A stretch of 51,158 nucleotides of DNA from JBFXIE01 sp050176255 (GTDB taxonomy: Bacteria; Pseudomonadota; Gammaproteobacteria; Burkholderiales; Burkholderiaceae_C). Every line of letters begins with the position of its first letter. Position 1 is the first letter of the stretch. Of this stretch, positions 42,208 to 50,341 are shown one piece after another. Under the pieces are notes generated by a model. That model was not told the origin of the DNA. It made no database searches and was given only the letters and a program-made list of their open reading frames with translations. Position numbers and translations under genes: made by a program. The stretch lies in assembly GCF_050176255.1 (NCBI RefSeq), contig NZ_JBFXIE010000020.1. The stretch is one strand, 5' to 3'.

Positions 42208-43797
42208 ATGCAGCGCATGCAGCGCATCGCACCTGACCAGCCTCACGCCCTGTTTGACACCGCGGCCACGCGTCGCATCGAGTCCGCGGCCGCCGCGGCC
42301 CTGGCGCCACACACCCTGATGCAGCGCGCCGGGCAGGCCACCGCGCGCCTGGCGCTGGCGCTAGCCCCGCATGCGCGCACCATCTGGATCGCCTGCGGCA
42401 GCGGCAACAACGGCGGCGACGGGCTGGAGGCCGCCATGCTGCTGCACCGCAGCGGCCACCCGGTCGTGGTGACCTGGCTGGGCACGCCCGACACCGCACC
42501 CGCCGACGCCCGCCAGTCCTGGCAGCGCGCGCACGACGCCGGCGTGCCCTTTGCCGCCGAGCCACCGCCGCTGGGCCCGCAGGATCTGTCCGTGGACGCC
42601 CTGCTGGGCATCGGCCTGCGCGCTGCCGCACCCGCGTCAACGCACACCCCGCGCACGCCCGGCGCACGCCTGCTGCAATGGCTGACCCACATGCGCGCCA
42701 GCGCAGCGCCCACGCTGTGCGTGGACCTGCCCTCGGGACTGATCGCAGAGACCGGCCAATACGCCCCCGGGCTGGCGCCCGCCACGACGGCCACCCCGGC
42801 AGCCCCGCGCCACACGCTGGCGCTGCTCACGCTCAAACCGGGGCTGTTCACCGGCCACGGGCGCGATGCGGCGGGCAGCGTGTGGTTTGACGACCTGGGC
42901 GTGCCTGCGACAGCCGAATTACCCTGCGCCTGGCTGGCCGGGCCACCCGCCGTGGCTGCACGCGCGCATGCCAGCCACAAAGGCAGCTTTGGCGATGTGG
43001 CCATCGTCGGCGGTGAAGGGCTGGCCGCACGCGGCATGGGCATGACGGGCGCGGCGCTGCTGGCCGCCAGCGCGGCCCTGCACGGCGGCGCCGGGCGCGT
43101 GCTGGTGGCGCTGCTGGACGCAGGCACGCTCACATCCACGCCACACCGCCCCGAGCTGATGCTGCGCCGCTTTGACGCGCTGGCGCTGCAGCACACCACG
43201 GTGGTCTGCGGCTGCGGCGGCGGCGCAGCCGTGGCCGCCGTGCTGGCGCAAGTGCTGCAGCAGGCGCCGCGCCTGGTGCTGGATGCCGACGCGCTGAACG
43301 CCATCGCCGCCAACCCTGCACTGCAAGCGCTGCTGCGCGCACGCGGCGGACAGCCCGACCGCGCCACCGTGCTCACGCCGCACCCGCTGGAGGCCGCGCG
43401 GCTGCTGGACACCCCCACCGCCAGCGTGCAGGCCGACCGCCTGGCAGCCGCCCATGCGCTGGCTGACCGCTACGGCTGCGCGGTGCTGCTCAAGGGCTCG
43501 GGCAGCGTGATCGCCGCGCCGGGGCGCGCTGCCGTCATCAACCCCACGGGCAACGCACTGCTGGCCACGGGCGGCACGGGCGATGTGCTGGCCGGGCTGG
43601 TGGGCGCGCGGCTGGCTGCCGCCGCAACCCACCGCCCGGACGGCGCCAATGCCCCCGGCAGCGCCTTTGCAGCTGCGGACATGGCCTTTGACGCCGCCGC
43701 CCACGCCTGCTGGCAGCACGGCGAAGCGGCCGACCGCTGGCCGCAGGGCCACACGCTGACGGCCGGCGCCCTTGCCAGCCTTCTGCCACCAGGGTGA
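42208..43797 (+). CDS. nnr: Bifunctional NAD(P)H-hydrate epimerase / ADP-dependent dehydratase
   Basis: Nnr repairs hydrated NADH and NADPH. The 529-residue protein fuses both parts. The N-terminal epimerase (about residues 1-220) has IWIACGSGNNGGDGLEAAML and LCVDLPSGLIAETGQ. The C-terminal ribokinase-like dehydratase has SFGDVAIVGGEGLAARGMGM, LVLDADALNAIA, TVLTPHPLEAARLL, LLKGSGSVIAAPG and the ATP-site motif LLATGGTGDVLAGLVGARLA. It follows the oxidoreductase gene by 21 bases. The size is close to the E. coli fusion protein. Confidence 0.93.
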   Translation: MQRMQRIAPDQPHALFDTAATRRIESAAAAALAPHTLMQRAGQATARLALALAPHARTIWIACGSGNNGGDGLEAAMLLHRSGHPVVVTWLGTPDTAPADARQSWQRAHDAGVPFAAEPPPLGPQDLSVDALLGIGLRAAAPASTHTPRTPGARLLQWLTHMRASAAPTLCVDLPSGLIAETGQYAPGLAPATTATPAAPRHTLALLTLKPGLFTGHGRDAAGSVWFDDLGVPATAELPCAWLAGPPAVAARAHASHKGSFGDVAIVGGEGLAARGMGMTGAALLAASAALHGGAGRVLVALLDAGTLTSTPHRPELMLRRFDALALQHTTVVCGCGGGAAVAAVLAQVLQQAPRLVLDADALNAIAANPALQALLRARGGQPDRATVLTPHPLEAARLLDTPTASVQADRLAAAHALADRYGCAVLLKGSGSVIAAPGRAAVINPTGNALLATGGTGDVLAGLVGARLAAAATHRPDGANAPGSAFAAADMAFDAAAHACWQHGEAADRWPQGHTLTAGALASLLPPG

Positions 43798-43986
43798 TGC
43801 AGGGGTGGGCCCCCAGCCAGCAAGCCTGACTACTTGCTTGCAGAAGTAATTGTGTTTGCAGGCATCGACAAACGGCCTTTTTGTACGCCCGGTCTGACAC
43901 ACGGGGCTCAGCTTTGGCAGTTAAATGGGGCCTGGCTTTAGCGCCTTCACCTTACCGATTTTTTCACCATACCGGAGGTCACTGCC

Positions 43987-44160
43987 ATGAAACGCCGCCT
44001 GCGCCCCGGATCACACGCATCCGCAGCTTTTGCGATCACCGTGCTGCTGGCCGTTGCGGCCAGCGTAACGACCCTGGTGCCGCACCAGACGGCCCAGGTG
44101 GCTGACTCGCTGGTGCACAGCCAACTGGATCAGCTGGTGCCGGCGGGCCTGTTTGACTGA
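43987..44160 (+). CDS. Small single-span membrane protein, 57 residues
   Basis: The frame starts MKRRLRPGSHASAAFAITVL at ATG 43987, nine bases after a strong GGAGG (43974-43978). It has a positively charged start, one hydrophobic helix (about residues 13-32, ITVLLAVAASVTTLV) and a short polar tail ending LVPAGLFD. This is either a single-span inner-membrane peptide or an uncleaved signal. I do not recognise a family. It stands alone between nnr and a convergent lipoprotein gene; the 189-base gap upstream shows only a weak 6-base hairpin (43819-43838) and no other gene. Confidence 0.6.
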   Translation: MKRRLRPGSHASAAFAITVLLAVAASVTTLVPHQTAQVADSLVHSQLDQLVPAGLFD

Positions 44161-44233
44161 CACCAGCACCACGACTGCAACCGCGCCAGGTCCGCACCAG
44201 GGCCGGATGCAGCCGCAGCGCCGAGGGCGATGT

Positions 44234-44953
44234 TCACCGGCGATTTTCCGCAGGCGCCCCGGCGCTTTCCACCAGCGCAATGCGCCGGCGCAGCGCGGCC
44301 TCCAGGGGCGCATCGCCCGCCTGCGCGGCGCGCTCGGCGCGCAGCAGCAGCCAGGCCAGCAGCGGGCGGCGCCAGCCCTGGGCGGAGGCGGTGTCGGTGG
44401 CCAGCACCATCACCTCGGGCGTGGCGCGGCCGGCCTGGTATGCAGCGCCGGCAGCCACCAGACGGGCCAGCGGGTCGGCAATGGCTGCGATAGCCTGCAC
44501 ACTGGCAGTTGCGGCGCGCTGCGCATCGGGCAGCAGCGCGGCCTGCGCGGGCGTGGCGCGACCGGCCAGGTAGTCGGCATAGGCTTGTTCGGGCGCCGCC
44601 GCATCGGCGCGCAGCGGCTCGAACGCGGCGCAGGGCTGCAATTGCACGCTGGCCACCTGGGCGGCGCAGCGCATCAGCTCCAGGCGCGACAGCAGTTCGG
44701 GGCGGCCGGTGCGTGCCACCTCGGCGCGTGCGCGGGTCCATTCCTGTTCAGCCACGCGGGTGTTGCCGGATAGATAAGCCTCGGTCGCCCGCCCGGCCGC
44801 GCTGTGGGCGTTCATCTGCCAGTCGGGCACCGGCGGTTGGCTGGTGCAGGCGGGCAGCAGCGCGGCCAGCAGCAGGGCCTGCGCAATCGCTGCGCGGCAG
44901 CGAAAAGCCGGGATCAAGGCGGGGACGCGCCGCATGGCAGTGATGACGGTCAT
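44234..44953 (-). CDS. Putative lipoprotein of an MCE-type transport locus
   Basis: The start ATG 44953 (MTVITAMRRVPALIPAFRCR) overlaps the MCE gene stop by four bases. The 239-residue product has a lipoprotein signal ending LLAALLPAC (lipobox LPAC), then a helical Ala/Arg-rich domain with several repeated helix pairs (RATEAYLSGNTRVAEQEWTR, LLPDAQRAATASVQAIAAIA) that look TPR-like. Its position as last gene after permease and MCE genes suggests an outer-membrane or periplasmic partner of a lipid transporter. I know no named homologue. Confidence 0.7.
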   Translation of the reverse strand: MTVITAMRRVPALIPAFRCRAAIAQALLLAALLPACTSQPPVPDWQMNAHSAAGRATEAYLSGNTRVAEQEWTRARAEVARTGRPELLSRLELMRCAAQVASVQLQPCAAFEPLRADAAAPEQAYADYLAGRATPAQAALLPDAQRAATASVQAIAAIADPLARLVAAGAAYQAGRATPEVMVLATDTASAQGWRRPLLAWLLLRAERAAQAGDAPLEAALRRRIALVESAGAPAENRR

Positions 44954-45951
44954 GGCAGTTTCAGCTCCGTGTCGCGGGCAAAGGGCCATTTGCGGTTGAT
45001 CTCGTTGACCAGACTGTCCACCTTGCGCAGACTGCTCTCGACCTCGGCGCGCAGCGCGCCCAGGTCGGTGGTGGCCTCGCGGGCGTTGGCGCCCACGGCC
45101 TGGGCCTCGGCCAGCACGGCGTCCACCTTGGTCAAACTCTGGCGTGCGTCGGCCAGCAGGGCATTGAGCTGCACCACGGCGGCGCGCACCTCGGGCACCA
45201 GGCCGGCTTCGCCCGGCGCGCCAAAGACCTGCCTGTCCGCCTTGGCCGCCATGCCGTCGATGCGGGCGAGCAACTGGTTGGTGCGCTCCAGCGTGGTCAG
45301 TATCTTTTTGGCATCCGCCTCGTTGCCCATCAGCACGCCCAGGGCGCCGCCGGGCGCGTTGAGCCGCTCAGTCAGCGTGCGCACCTGGGCCAGGGCGCCG
45401 CCCAGGGCGGAGTCGGCGCCGGTCATGGCATTGAGGTTGTCCAGCAGCTGGCGCGCCGATGCCATGAGCTGCGGAATCTCCGCCGTGGCGTCGCCGCGCA
45501 GCACCGGGCGCTCGGCGCCGTCGGCCAGCGGCGGGTCGGTCAGGATGCCGCTGTAGGCCTTGATGGTGGTGCCACCCACCAGCCCGCGCACCAGGGTGAA
45601 CACGCTGGACGTGCGCAGCCAGTGCGCGTCGCGCCGGGCCACGTCGATGAGGATGCGCACATTGCCGTCCCGCGCCAGCTCGATGCGGCGCACCCGGCCG
45701 ATAGGAAAGCCCGAGAACGTCATGTCCATGCCCACTGCCACGCCCTCGGAGTCGTCTGCAGTGAGCACCAGGCGCTGCGTGGGCTCGAAGGCGCCGCGCG
45801 CATACAACAGGTACAGGCCGGCGCCCACGATCAGCAGCAGTGTGAACAGCAGCAGCGCCACGGCCTTGCGCTCCAGATGGGCCACGGGCGGCGGCAACTC
45901 GGCCAAGGGCGGCTGGGACGGCGGTGGGTTGGGACTTTGCGGGTCGGTCAT
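44950..45951 (-). CDS. MCE/MlaD-family lipid-transport protein
   Basis: The 333-residue protein has a proline-rich start, one membrane helix (about residues 31-52, AVALLLFTLLLIVGAGLYLL) and an MCE domain (FEPTQRLVLTADDSEGVAVG, then VGMDMTFSGFPIGRVRRIEL) with DV-ARRD and GGTTIKAYSG, followed by a long coiled-coil tail (TLERTNQLLARIDGMAAKAD). Such proteins form hexameric rings that carry phospholipids across the periplasm with MlaE-type ABC transporters. It lies 64 bases after the permease gene and overlaps the lipoprotein gene. The ATPase gene is not in the locus. Confidence 0.87.
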   Translation of the reverse strand: MTDPQSPNPPPSQPPLAELPPPVAHLERKAVALLLFTLLLIVGAGLYLLYARGAFEPTQRLVLTADDSEGVAVGMDMTFSGFPIGRVRRIELARDGNVRILIDVARRDAHWLRTSSVFTLVRGLVGGTTIKAYSGILTDPPLADGAERPVLRGDATAEIPQLMASARQLLDNLNAMTGADSALGGALAQVRTLTERLNAPGGALGVLMGNEADAKKILTTLERTNQLLARIDGMAAKADRQVFGAPGEAGLVPEVRAAVVQLNALLADARQSLTKVDAVLAEAQAVGANAREATTDLGALRAEVESSLRKVDSLVNEINRKWPFARDTELKLP

Positions 45952-45978
45952 TGCATGAGTGCCGGGAAAATCAATGGC

Positions 45979-46023
45979 GTGGGTAGTGTCGGCAAGGTCG
46001 GTGACGTCGGTAATGTCAGTAGT
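45979..46023. repeat. Five 9-base tandem units at the end of the permease gene
   Basis: The plus-strand units are GTGGGTAGT, GTCGGCAAG, GTCGGTGAC, GTCGGTAAT and GTCAGTAGT; on the minus strand three of them end in ACCGAC. They lie between the permease stop (46016-46018, inside the last unit) and the MCE start at 45951. Confidence 0.6.
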
Positions 46024-46825
46024 AATTGCCCATGAGCGAGATCACCTCGATGAGCAGCAGCACGGCGAACATGCGTGCCAGCCCGCCCAGCTCCGAGTCG
46101 GGCTGCTGGGCCTGGCGTGCGTCGCCGCTCTCGTAGAGCCCCGAAGCCATGGGAATCAGCGCCACGGCCAGGCTGAAGAACACGGTCTTGAGCACGAACA
46201 CCAGCGTGATCTGCGGCGCGAACACCTGGCCAAACATGCGCGTGTACACCGGCAGCCCCGCCGTGTTGAGCCCGTACACGCCCAGGTAGGCCATGACCAG
46301 CGCCACCACGCACGACAGCGCCGCCAGCGTGATGCTGGCGTACACGCCGGCCACCACGCGCGGCAGCAGTTCCAGGCGCACCGGGTCGGCGCCGCGCTGG
46401 CGCAGAGCCTGAAGGTGGCCCGACTGGCGCATCAAGGCCAGCTGCGTGCCGTTGGGAATGGTGGCGCGCATGGCCACGAACAGGGCAGCCGTCAGCGGGA
46501 TCAGCTCCAGCACCAGCACGCGGATCACCATCTCCAGCGCGTAGCGCGACAGGCCGTAGCTGAACGCCGTGACCACCACGATACGCGTGATGACCAGGCT
46601 GATGAGCGCCGCCAGCACCGTGAAGCCCAGCAGGATGGGGGCCGTGTCCAGATACATGTGACGCGCCAGCCGCCAGCGCATGCCGCGCCCGTAGCTGGAC
46701 GGCGACAGCACCAGCACCATGACCACCGCACCCAGATAGATGATGCGCCACCAGGCCAGCGCCCAGCGGCGCGCGTAGGCCCACGGGCGCCGGAGCAAGA
46801 TGGCGGGGTGCAGGCTGGCAGTCAT
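46016..46825 (-). CDS. MlaE-family ABC transporter permease
   Basis: The start ATG 46825 (MTASLHPAILLRRPWAYARR) gives 269 residues. The protein has five to six hydrophobic helices and the MlaE core: YALEMVIRVLVLELIPLTAA, LFVAMRATIPNGTQLALMRQ, where MRATI-NG-ELALMR is the family's coupling region, and VFVLKTVFFSLAVALIPMAS. With the MCE protein it would form an ABC lipid transporter. No ATP-binding subunit gene is adjacent, so it must use one encoded elsewhere or share the Mla ATPase. Confidence 0.85.
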   Translation of the reverse strand: MTASLHPAILLRRPWAYARRWALAWWRIIYLGAVVMVLVLSPSSYGRGMRWRLARHMYLDTAPILLGFTVLAALISLVITRIVVVTAFSYGLSRYALEMVIRVLVLELIPLTAALFVAMRATIPNGTQLALMRQSGHLQALRQRGADPVRLELLPRVVAGVYASITLAALSCVVALVMAYLGVYGLNTAGLPVYTRMFGQVFAPQITLVFVLKTVFFSLAVALIPMASGLYESGDARQAQQPDSELGGLARMFAVLLLIEVISLMGNYY

Positions 46826-46934
46826 GCGCGCATCATAGGCGAAGGTCACATTGGATAAGTAACAAATGGGTCTCTAGCGCCCGTGCAGCAAGCGCAACAT
46901 GCTATTAACAGCATAGCAATCAGCCCCATGGGTT

Positions 46935-47393
46935 TCACACATGCCGGCGCGCTGCGGGGCCGGTGGGCGGCACGGGCTGGGCGTCGGCACGCGCATGCAG
47001 CGCCTCGATCACATGACACGGCCCGCTGGTGCCCCCGCAGCGGCTGCGCAGCTGCAGCAGCTCTTGCTCCAGCGCGCGCAGCTCGGCCATGCGTGTGCGC
47101 ACATGGGCCAGGTGCGCGTCCAGCGTGGAGCAGGCGGCGTGGCCGTCGGCGGCGCTGTCGGCATCCAGTGCCAGCAGGCCGCGCACCTCTTGCAGCGACA
47201 TGTCCATGGCGCGGCACAGCCGCACGAAGCGCAGGTGGTGCACCTCCTCGTCGCTATAGAGGCGGTAGCGGTTGTCCGCACGGGTCTGCGCGGGCAGCAG
47301 GCCTTCTTTCTCGTAGTAGCGGATATTGGCCGGCGGCACGCCCGAGAGCCGGGCGGCATCACCAATGCGGTGGCGGGGGCTTTGTCGCAACAT
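46935..47393 (-). CDS. cadR: MerR-family Cd(II)/Pb(II)-responsive regulator, CadR/PbrR-like
   Basis: The start ATG 47393 (MLRQSPRHRIGDAARLSGVP) gives 152 residues. The winged HTH covers residues 8-45 (GVPPANIRYYEKEGLLP, RYRLY), followed by the dimer helix. Cysteines at 88, 119 and 126 match in spacing the metal ligands of CadR/PbrR (one before and two after the helix, the last two separated by six residues). A histidine-poor C-terminal tail is present. It diverges from the P-type ATPase gene with 40 bases between the starts, and the shared gap has a MerR-type operator. It should activate the ATPase gene on metal binding. Confidence 0.88.
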   Translation of the reverse strand: MLRQSPRHRIGDAARLSGVPPANIRYYEKEGLLPAQTRADNRYRLYSDEEVHHLRFVRLCRAMDMSLQEVRGLLALDADSAADGHAACSTLDAHLAHVRTRMAELRALEQELLQLRSRCGGTSGPCHVIEALHARADAQPVPPTGPAARRHV

Positions 47394-47396
47394 GGC

Positions 47397-47427
47397 TTGA
47401 CCTTCGAGTGGCTTCAAGGTTTCCAAT
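47397..47427 (+). promoter_or_regulatory. MerR-type promoter of the P-type ATPase gene
   Basis: A -35 box TTGACC (47397-47402) and a -10-like TCCAAT (47422-47427) are separated by 19 bases, the long spacer typical of MerR-activated promoters. Between them lies a dyad with arms ACCTT and AAGGT (ends at 47400 and 47420) and an AGTGGCT centre like known CadR/PbrR operators. The transcript would begin around 47433-47435, at or next to the ATG. Confidence 0.7.
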
Positions 47428-47433
47428 CATGGC

Positions 47434-49431
47434 ATGAGCCACAACCTCCAATCCCGTTCCTACTCCCCTTCCCAAGACCCGGTCACGGCGCCCCTGCCCA
47501 CCCCCATTGCCGCCAGCGCGTGCAGCGGCTGCGCCTGCAGCGCACCGGCGGGCGATGGCCCCGACCACGGCACGCTGCCCGGCTGGCCGCGCATCGCCGC
47601 GGCACTCGCCCTGGCCGCCAGCGCCGAGGTGGCGCACTGGCTGCAACAGGACTACGCAGGCATGGCTCTGGCCCTGGTGGCGATCGCGCTGTCGGGCCTG
47701 GGCGTGTACCGCGTGGGCCTGCAGGATCTGGCGCGCCTGCGCCTGGGCATCCATGCCCTGATGGCCGTGGCCGTCACCGGCGCCTTCCTCATCGGCCAGT
47801 GGCCGGAGGCGGCGATGGTCATGGCGCTGTACGTGGCCGCCGAGCGCATCGAGGACGGCGCCATGGATCGCGCGCGCCACGCCATTCGCAATCTGCTGCA
47901 ACTGGCGCCCGCCACCGCTGACGTGCTGCAGCCCAATGGCACCAGCCAGCGCTTGCCCGTGAACGAGGTGCCGCTGGGTGCCACCGTGCGCATCGCCCCG
48001 GGCGCACACGTACCGCTGGACGGGACCATCGTCCAGGGCAGCAGCGCCGTGAACCAGGCCCCCATCACCGGCGAAAGCCAGCTGGCAGACAAGGCCCCGG
48101 GCGATCCGCTGTACGCCGGCAGCGTGAACCAGCAGGGCGAACTGCTGATGCAAGTCAGCACCCCGCCGGGCGACACGCTGCTGGCGCGCATCGTGCGCGC
48201 GGTGGAGCAGGCACAGGCCAGCAAGGCCCCCATCCAGCGCTTCGTGGACCGCTTTGCCGCCATCTACACGCCCGTCGTGTTCGCGCTGGCCGTGCTGCTG
48301 GCGTTGCTGGCGCCGCCGCTGATGAAATGGACCTGGGCGCAATCGATCTACCAGGCGCTGGCGCTGCTGGTCATCGCCTGCCCCTGCGCACTGGTCATCT
48401 CCACCCCGGTCACGGTGGTCAGCGCACTCACCGCAGCGGCGCGGCGCGGCATCCTCATCAAGGGCGGCAGCGCGCTGGAGGCCGCGCGCAGCCTGCGCGT
48501 GGTGGCTCTGGACAAGACCGGCACGCTGACCACCGGCAGCCCCGCGCTGGTGCAGTGGCAGACGGTGAGCGGCGCCGATGCCGACGCCGCGGCCGCCGTG
48601 GCCTGGCAACTGGCCAGCCGCTCCGAGCACCCCGTCTCACGCGCCATCGCAGCCGGCCTGCCTGCGGCCACCCACAATGGCGTGCAACACCTGCAAGCCC
48701 TCCCCGGCCGCGGCGTGCAGGCCGACATTGGCGGACAGCGCTGGCTGCTGGGCAACCTGCGCCTGATGCGCGAACAGGGCCTGGCCGACGCCGCGCTCGA
48801 GAACGCCCTGGCGCAGCATGAGCGCCAGGGCCGCACCGTCACCCTGCTGGCCGACACGCACGCCGTGCGCGCACTGTTCGCCATGGCCGACCCGTTGCGT
48901 GCCCAGGCGCGCCAGGCCATCGACCAGCTGCGCGCGCTGGGTCTGCATCCTGTCGTGCTGAGCGGCGACAACCCGGCCACTGCCCAGGCCATTGCGGCAG
49001 AGGCGGGTATCCGCGACACACAGGACGTGCTCGGTGGCCTGCTGCCGCAGGGCAAGCTGGATGCGCTGGCCGCGCTGCAGCGCACCCGCGGCCCCACCGC
49101 CATGGCGGGCGACGGCATCAACGACGCGCCCGCGCTGGCCCAGGCCGACGTGGGCTTTGCCATGGGCGGCGCGCACAGCACCGGCATGGCCATGGAAACG
49201 GCCGACGTGGTGCTGATGAACGACGACCTGCGCCGCATCCCCGACACCGTGCGCCTGGCGCACCGCGCCCACGCCGTGCTGTGGCAGAACATTGCGCTGG
49301 CGCTGGGCATCAAGGCCGCATTCTTCGTCCTGGCACTGCTGGGCATGGCCAGCCTGTGGCTGGCCGTGGCGGCCGACATGGGCGTGAGCCTGCTGGTAGT
49401 CGCCAACGGCCTGCGCCTGCGCCGCTGCTGA
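47434..49431 (+). CDS. cadA: P1B-type heavy-metal (Cd/Zn/Pb) transporting ATPase
   Basis: The protein pumps divalent soft metals out of the cytoplasm with ATP. The 665 residues hold a short Cys-rich N-terminus (CSGCAC at 30-35) in place of a full HMA domain, the actuator motif TGES (212-215), the intramembrane CPC motif (316-318), the phosphorylation site DKTGT (360-364) and the hinge GDGINDAP near 565-572. CPC with this class suggests Cd/Zn/Pb rather than copper specificity, and the CadR-like regulator next door agrees. The ATG at 47434 lies at the expected transcript start, so the mRNA may be leaderless. No ribosome-binding site is seen. Confidence 0.92.
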   Translation: MSHNLQSRSYSPSQDPVTAPLPTPIAASACSGCACSAPAGDGPDHGTLPGWPRIAAALALAASAEVAHWLQQDYAGMALALVAIALSGLGVYRVGLQDLARLRLGIHALMAVAVTGAFLIGQWPEAAMVMALYVAAERIEDGAMDRARHAIRNLLQLAPATADVLQPNGTSQRLPVNEVPLGATVRIAPGAHVPLDGTIVQGSSAVNQAPITGESQLADKAPGDPLYAGSVNQQGELLMQVSTPPGDTLLARIVRAVEQAQASKAPIQRFVDRFAAIYTPVVFALAVLLALLAPPLMKWTWAQSIYQALALLVIACPCALVISTPVTVVSALTAAARRGILIKGGSALEAARSLRVVALDKTGTLTTGSPALVQWQTVSGADADAAAAVAWQLASRSEHPVSRAIAAGLPAATHNGVQHLQALPGRGVQADIGGQRWLLGNLRLMREQGLADAALENALAQHERQGRTVTLLADTHAVRALFAMADPLRAQARQAIDQLRALGLHPVVLSGDNPATAQAIAAEAGIRDTQDVLGGLLPQGKLDALAALQRTRGPTAMAGDGINDAPALAQADVGFAMGGAHSTGMAMETADVVLMNDDLRRIPDTVRLAHRAHAVLWQNIALALGIKAAFFVLALLGMASLWLAVAADMGVSLLVVANGLRLRRC

Positions 49432-49475
49432 ACGTACCAGGGAACTTTGAACCTCGCGCCGGTATCATTGCCTGC

Positions 49476-49883
49476 ATGCGTCGCGCCGTTGCCATGATTG
49501 TTGGTCTGCTGCTGGTCCTTCGGGGCCTGCTGGGCGACGCCATGGCCATGGGCGTGGCCCCTGCAATGCCCACGCAGCCAATGGCTGTGATGTCGGCTTC
49601 GCATTCCCATCACGATGCAGCGGGCGCAGGTCAACACGGCGGCGTGCACCATGATCACTCCGCCACCACACAGCAGCCGTATTGCTGCGACGAGGATGGC
49701 CTTGCCCATGCAGAGCACCCGGCCGGCTGCCTGGTGGCCTGCGGCATCTGCCATTCGGCCTTCTCCGCGCCAGCGTGGATGACCACGCCCGCCGACGTGC
49801 AGAACGGCCCGGCCCAGCCGCACCACTGCACGCACTTTGCCAGCGCCACCGCTGCGCAGGCCATCAAACCCCCCATCTCCTGA
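49476..49883 (+). CDS. Exported His/Cys-rich protein, putative metal-binding
   Basis: The start at ATG 49476 gives 135 residues with a signal peptide (MRRAVAMIVGLLLVLRGLLG, cleavage likely after AMA). The mature part has metal-ligand clusters: SHSHHD, GGVHHDH, CCDEDGLAHAEH, CLVACGICH and HHCTH. No enzyme motif is seen. It follows cadA by 44 bases and precedes a His-rich protein and a TolC-like gene, so a periplasmic metal buffer or sensor is the likely role. It somewhat resembles DUF2946-type exported proteins, but I cannot confirm that. The ribosome site is weak. Confidence 0.65.
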   Translation: MRRAVAMIVGLLLVLRGLLGDAMAMGVAPAMPTQPMAVMSASHSHHDAAGAGQHGGVHHDHSATTQQPYCCDEDGLAHAEHPAGCLVACGICHSAFSAPAWMTTPADVQNGPAQPHHCTHFASATAAQAIKPPIS

Positions 49884-49984
49884 GCACTGACGCCCGAAGT
49901 GCGTCCGCAACCAGCCGCACGGCCCCTGGCGGGCTGCGGCACGGCATTGCGGGCGCGGTTTTGTCATGTTGACGGGAGACACCC

Positions 49985-50341
49985 ATGCGCTTTGCGCCCC
50001 CCCATCGCACCGCAGCCCTGGCCGCCCTGACGGCCCTGGCCAGTACCGCATCCCCCACCTGGGCGCAGGTTGAAAGCCAGCCTGCCCCACCCACACACGC
50101 CGTCGCAGCCGACTCGGCGCAAGCGCCGGGCCGCCCCCTGCGCCACCCGCTCCTGCCAGCCAGCGGCAGCGTGGCCGCAGACACCGAGGACTGGAAAAGC
50201 GCCAATGCCACAGTGGGCACGTTTGCCAACGGACACGCCGACATCGTGCGCTGGGAAGCCGCGCAGGCGCGCACCGCGCCGCCGGCCCCCACGCAGCCCG
50301 CCCCGGGCCACCACCACAACCACCACGGAGGTCGCCCATGA
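49985..50341 (+). CDS. Small exported protein with His-rich tail
   Basis: The 118-residue product has a signal peptide (MRFAPPHRTAALAALTALAS ending TWAQ), a conserved-looking segment DTEDWKSANATVGTFANGHA followed by DIVRWE, and a Pro-rich tail ending GHHHNHHGGRP. GGGAG-type ribosome site precedes the ATG at 49985. Its stop overlaps the TolC-family gene start (ATGA), so both are translationally coupled. The His tail suggests metal binding near the efflux channel. Function is unknown. Confidence 0.65.
   Translation: MRFAPPHRTAALAALTALASTASPTWAQVESQPAPPTHAVAADSAQAPGRPLRHPLLPASGSVAADTEDWKSANATVGTFANGHADIVRWEAAQARTAPPAPTQPAPGHHHNHHGGRP

Noticed and set aside
43819..43838. Hairpin after nnr as a terminator
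   Set aside because: Only a 6-base stem without a T run; too weak to report as a terminator.
46846..46929. 27-codon minus-strand frame with lipobox-like LIAC and clustered cysteines, just after cadR
   Set aside because: No ribosome-binding site ahead of its ATG and too short to separate from chance.
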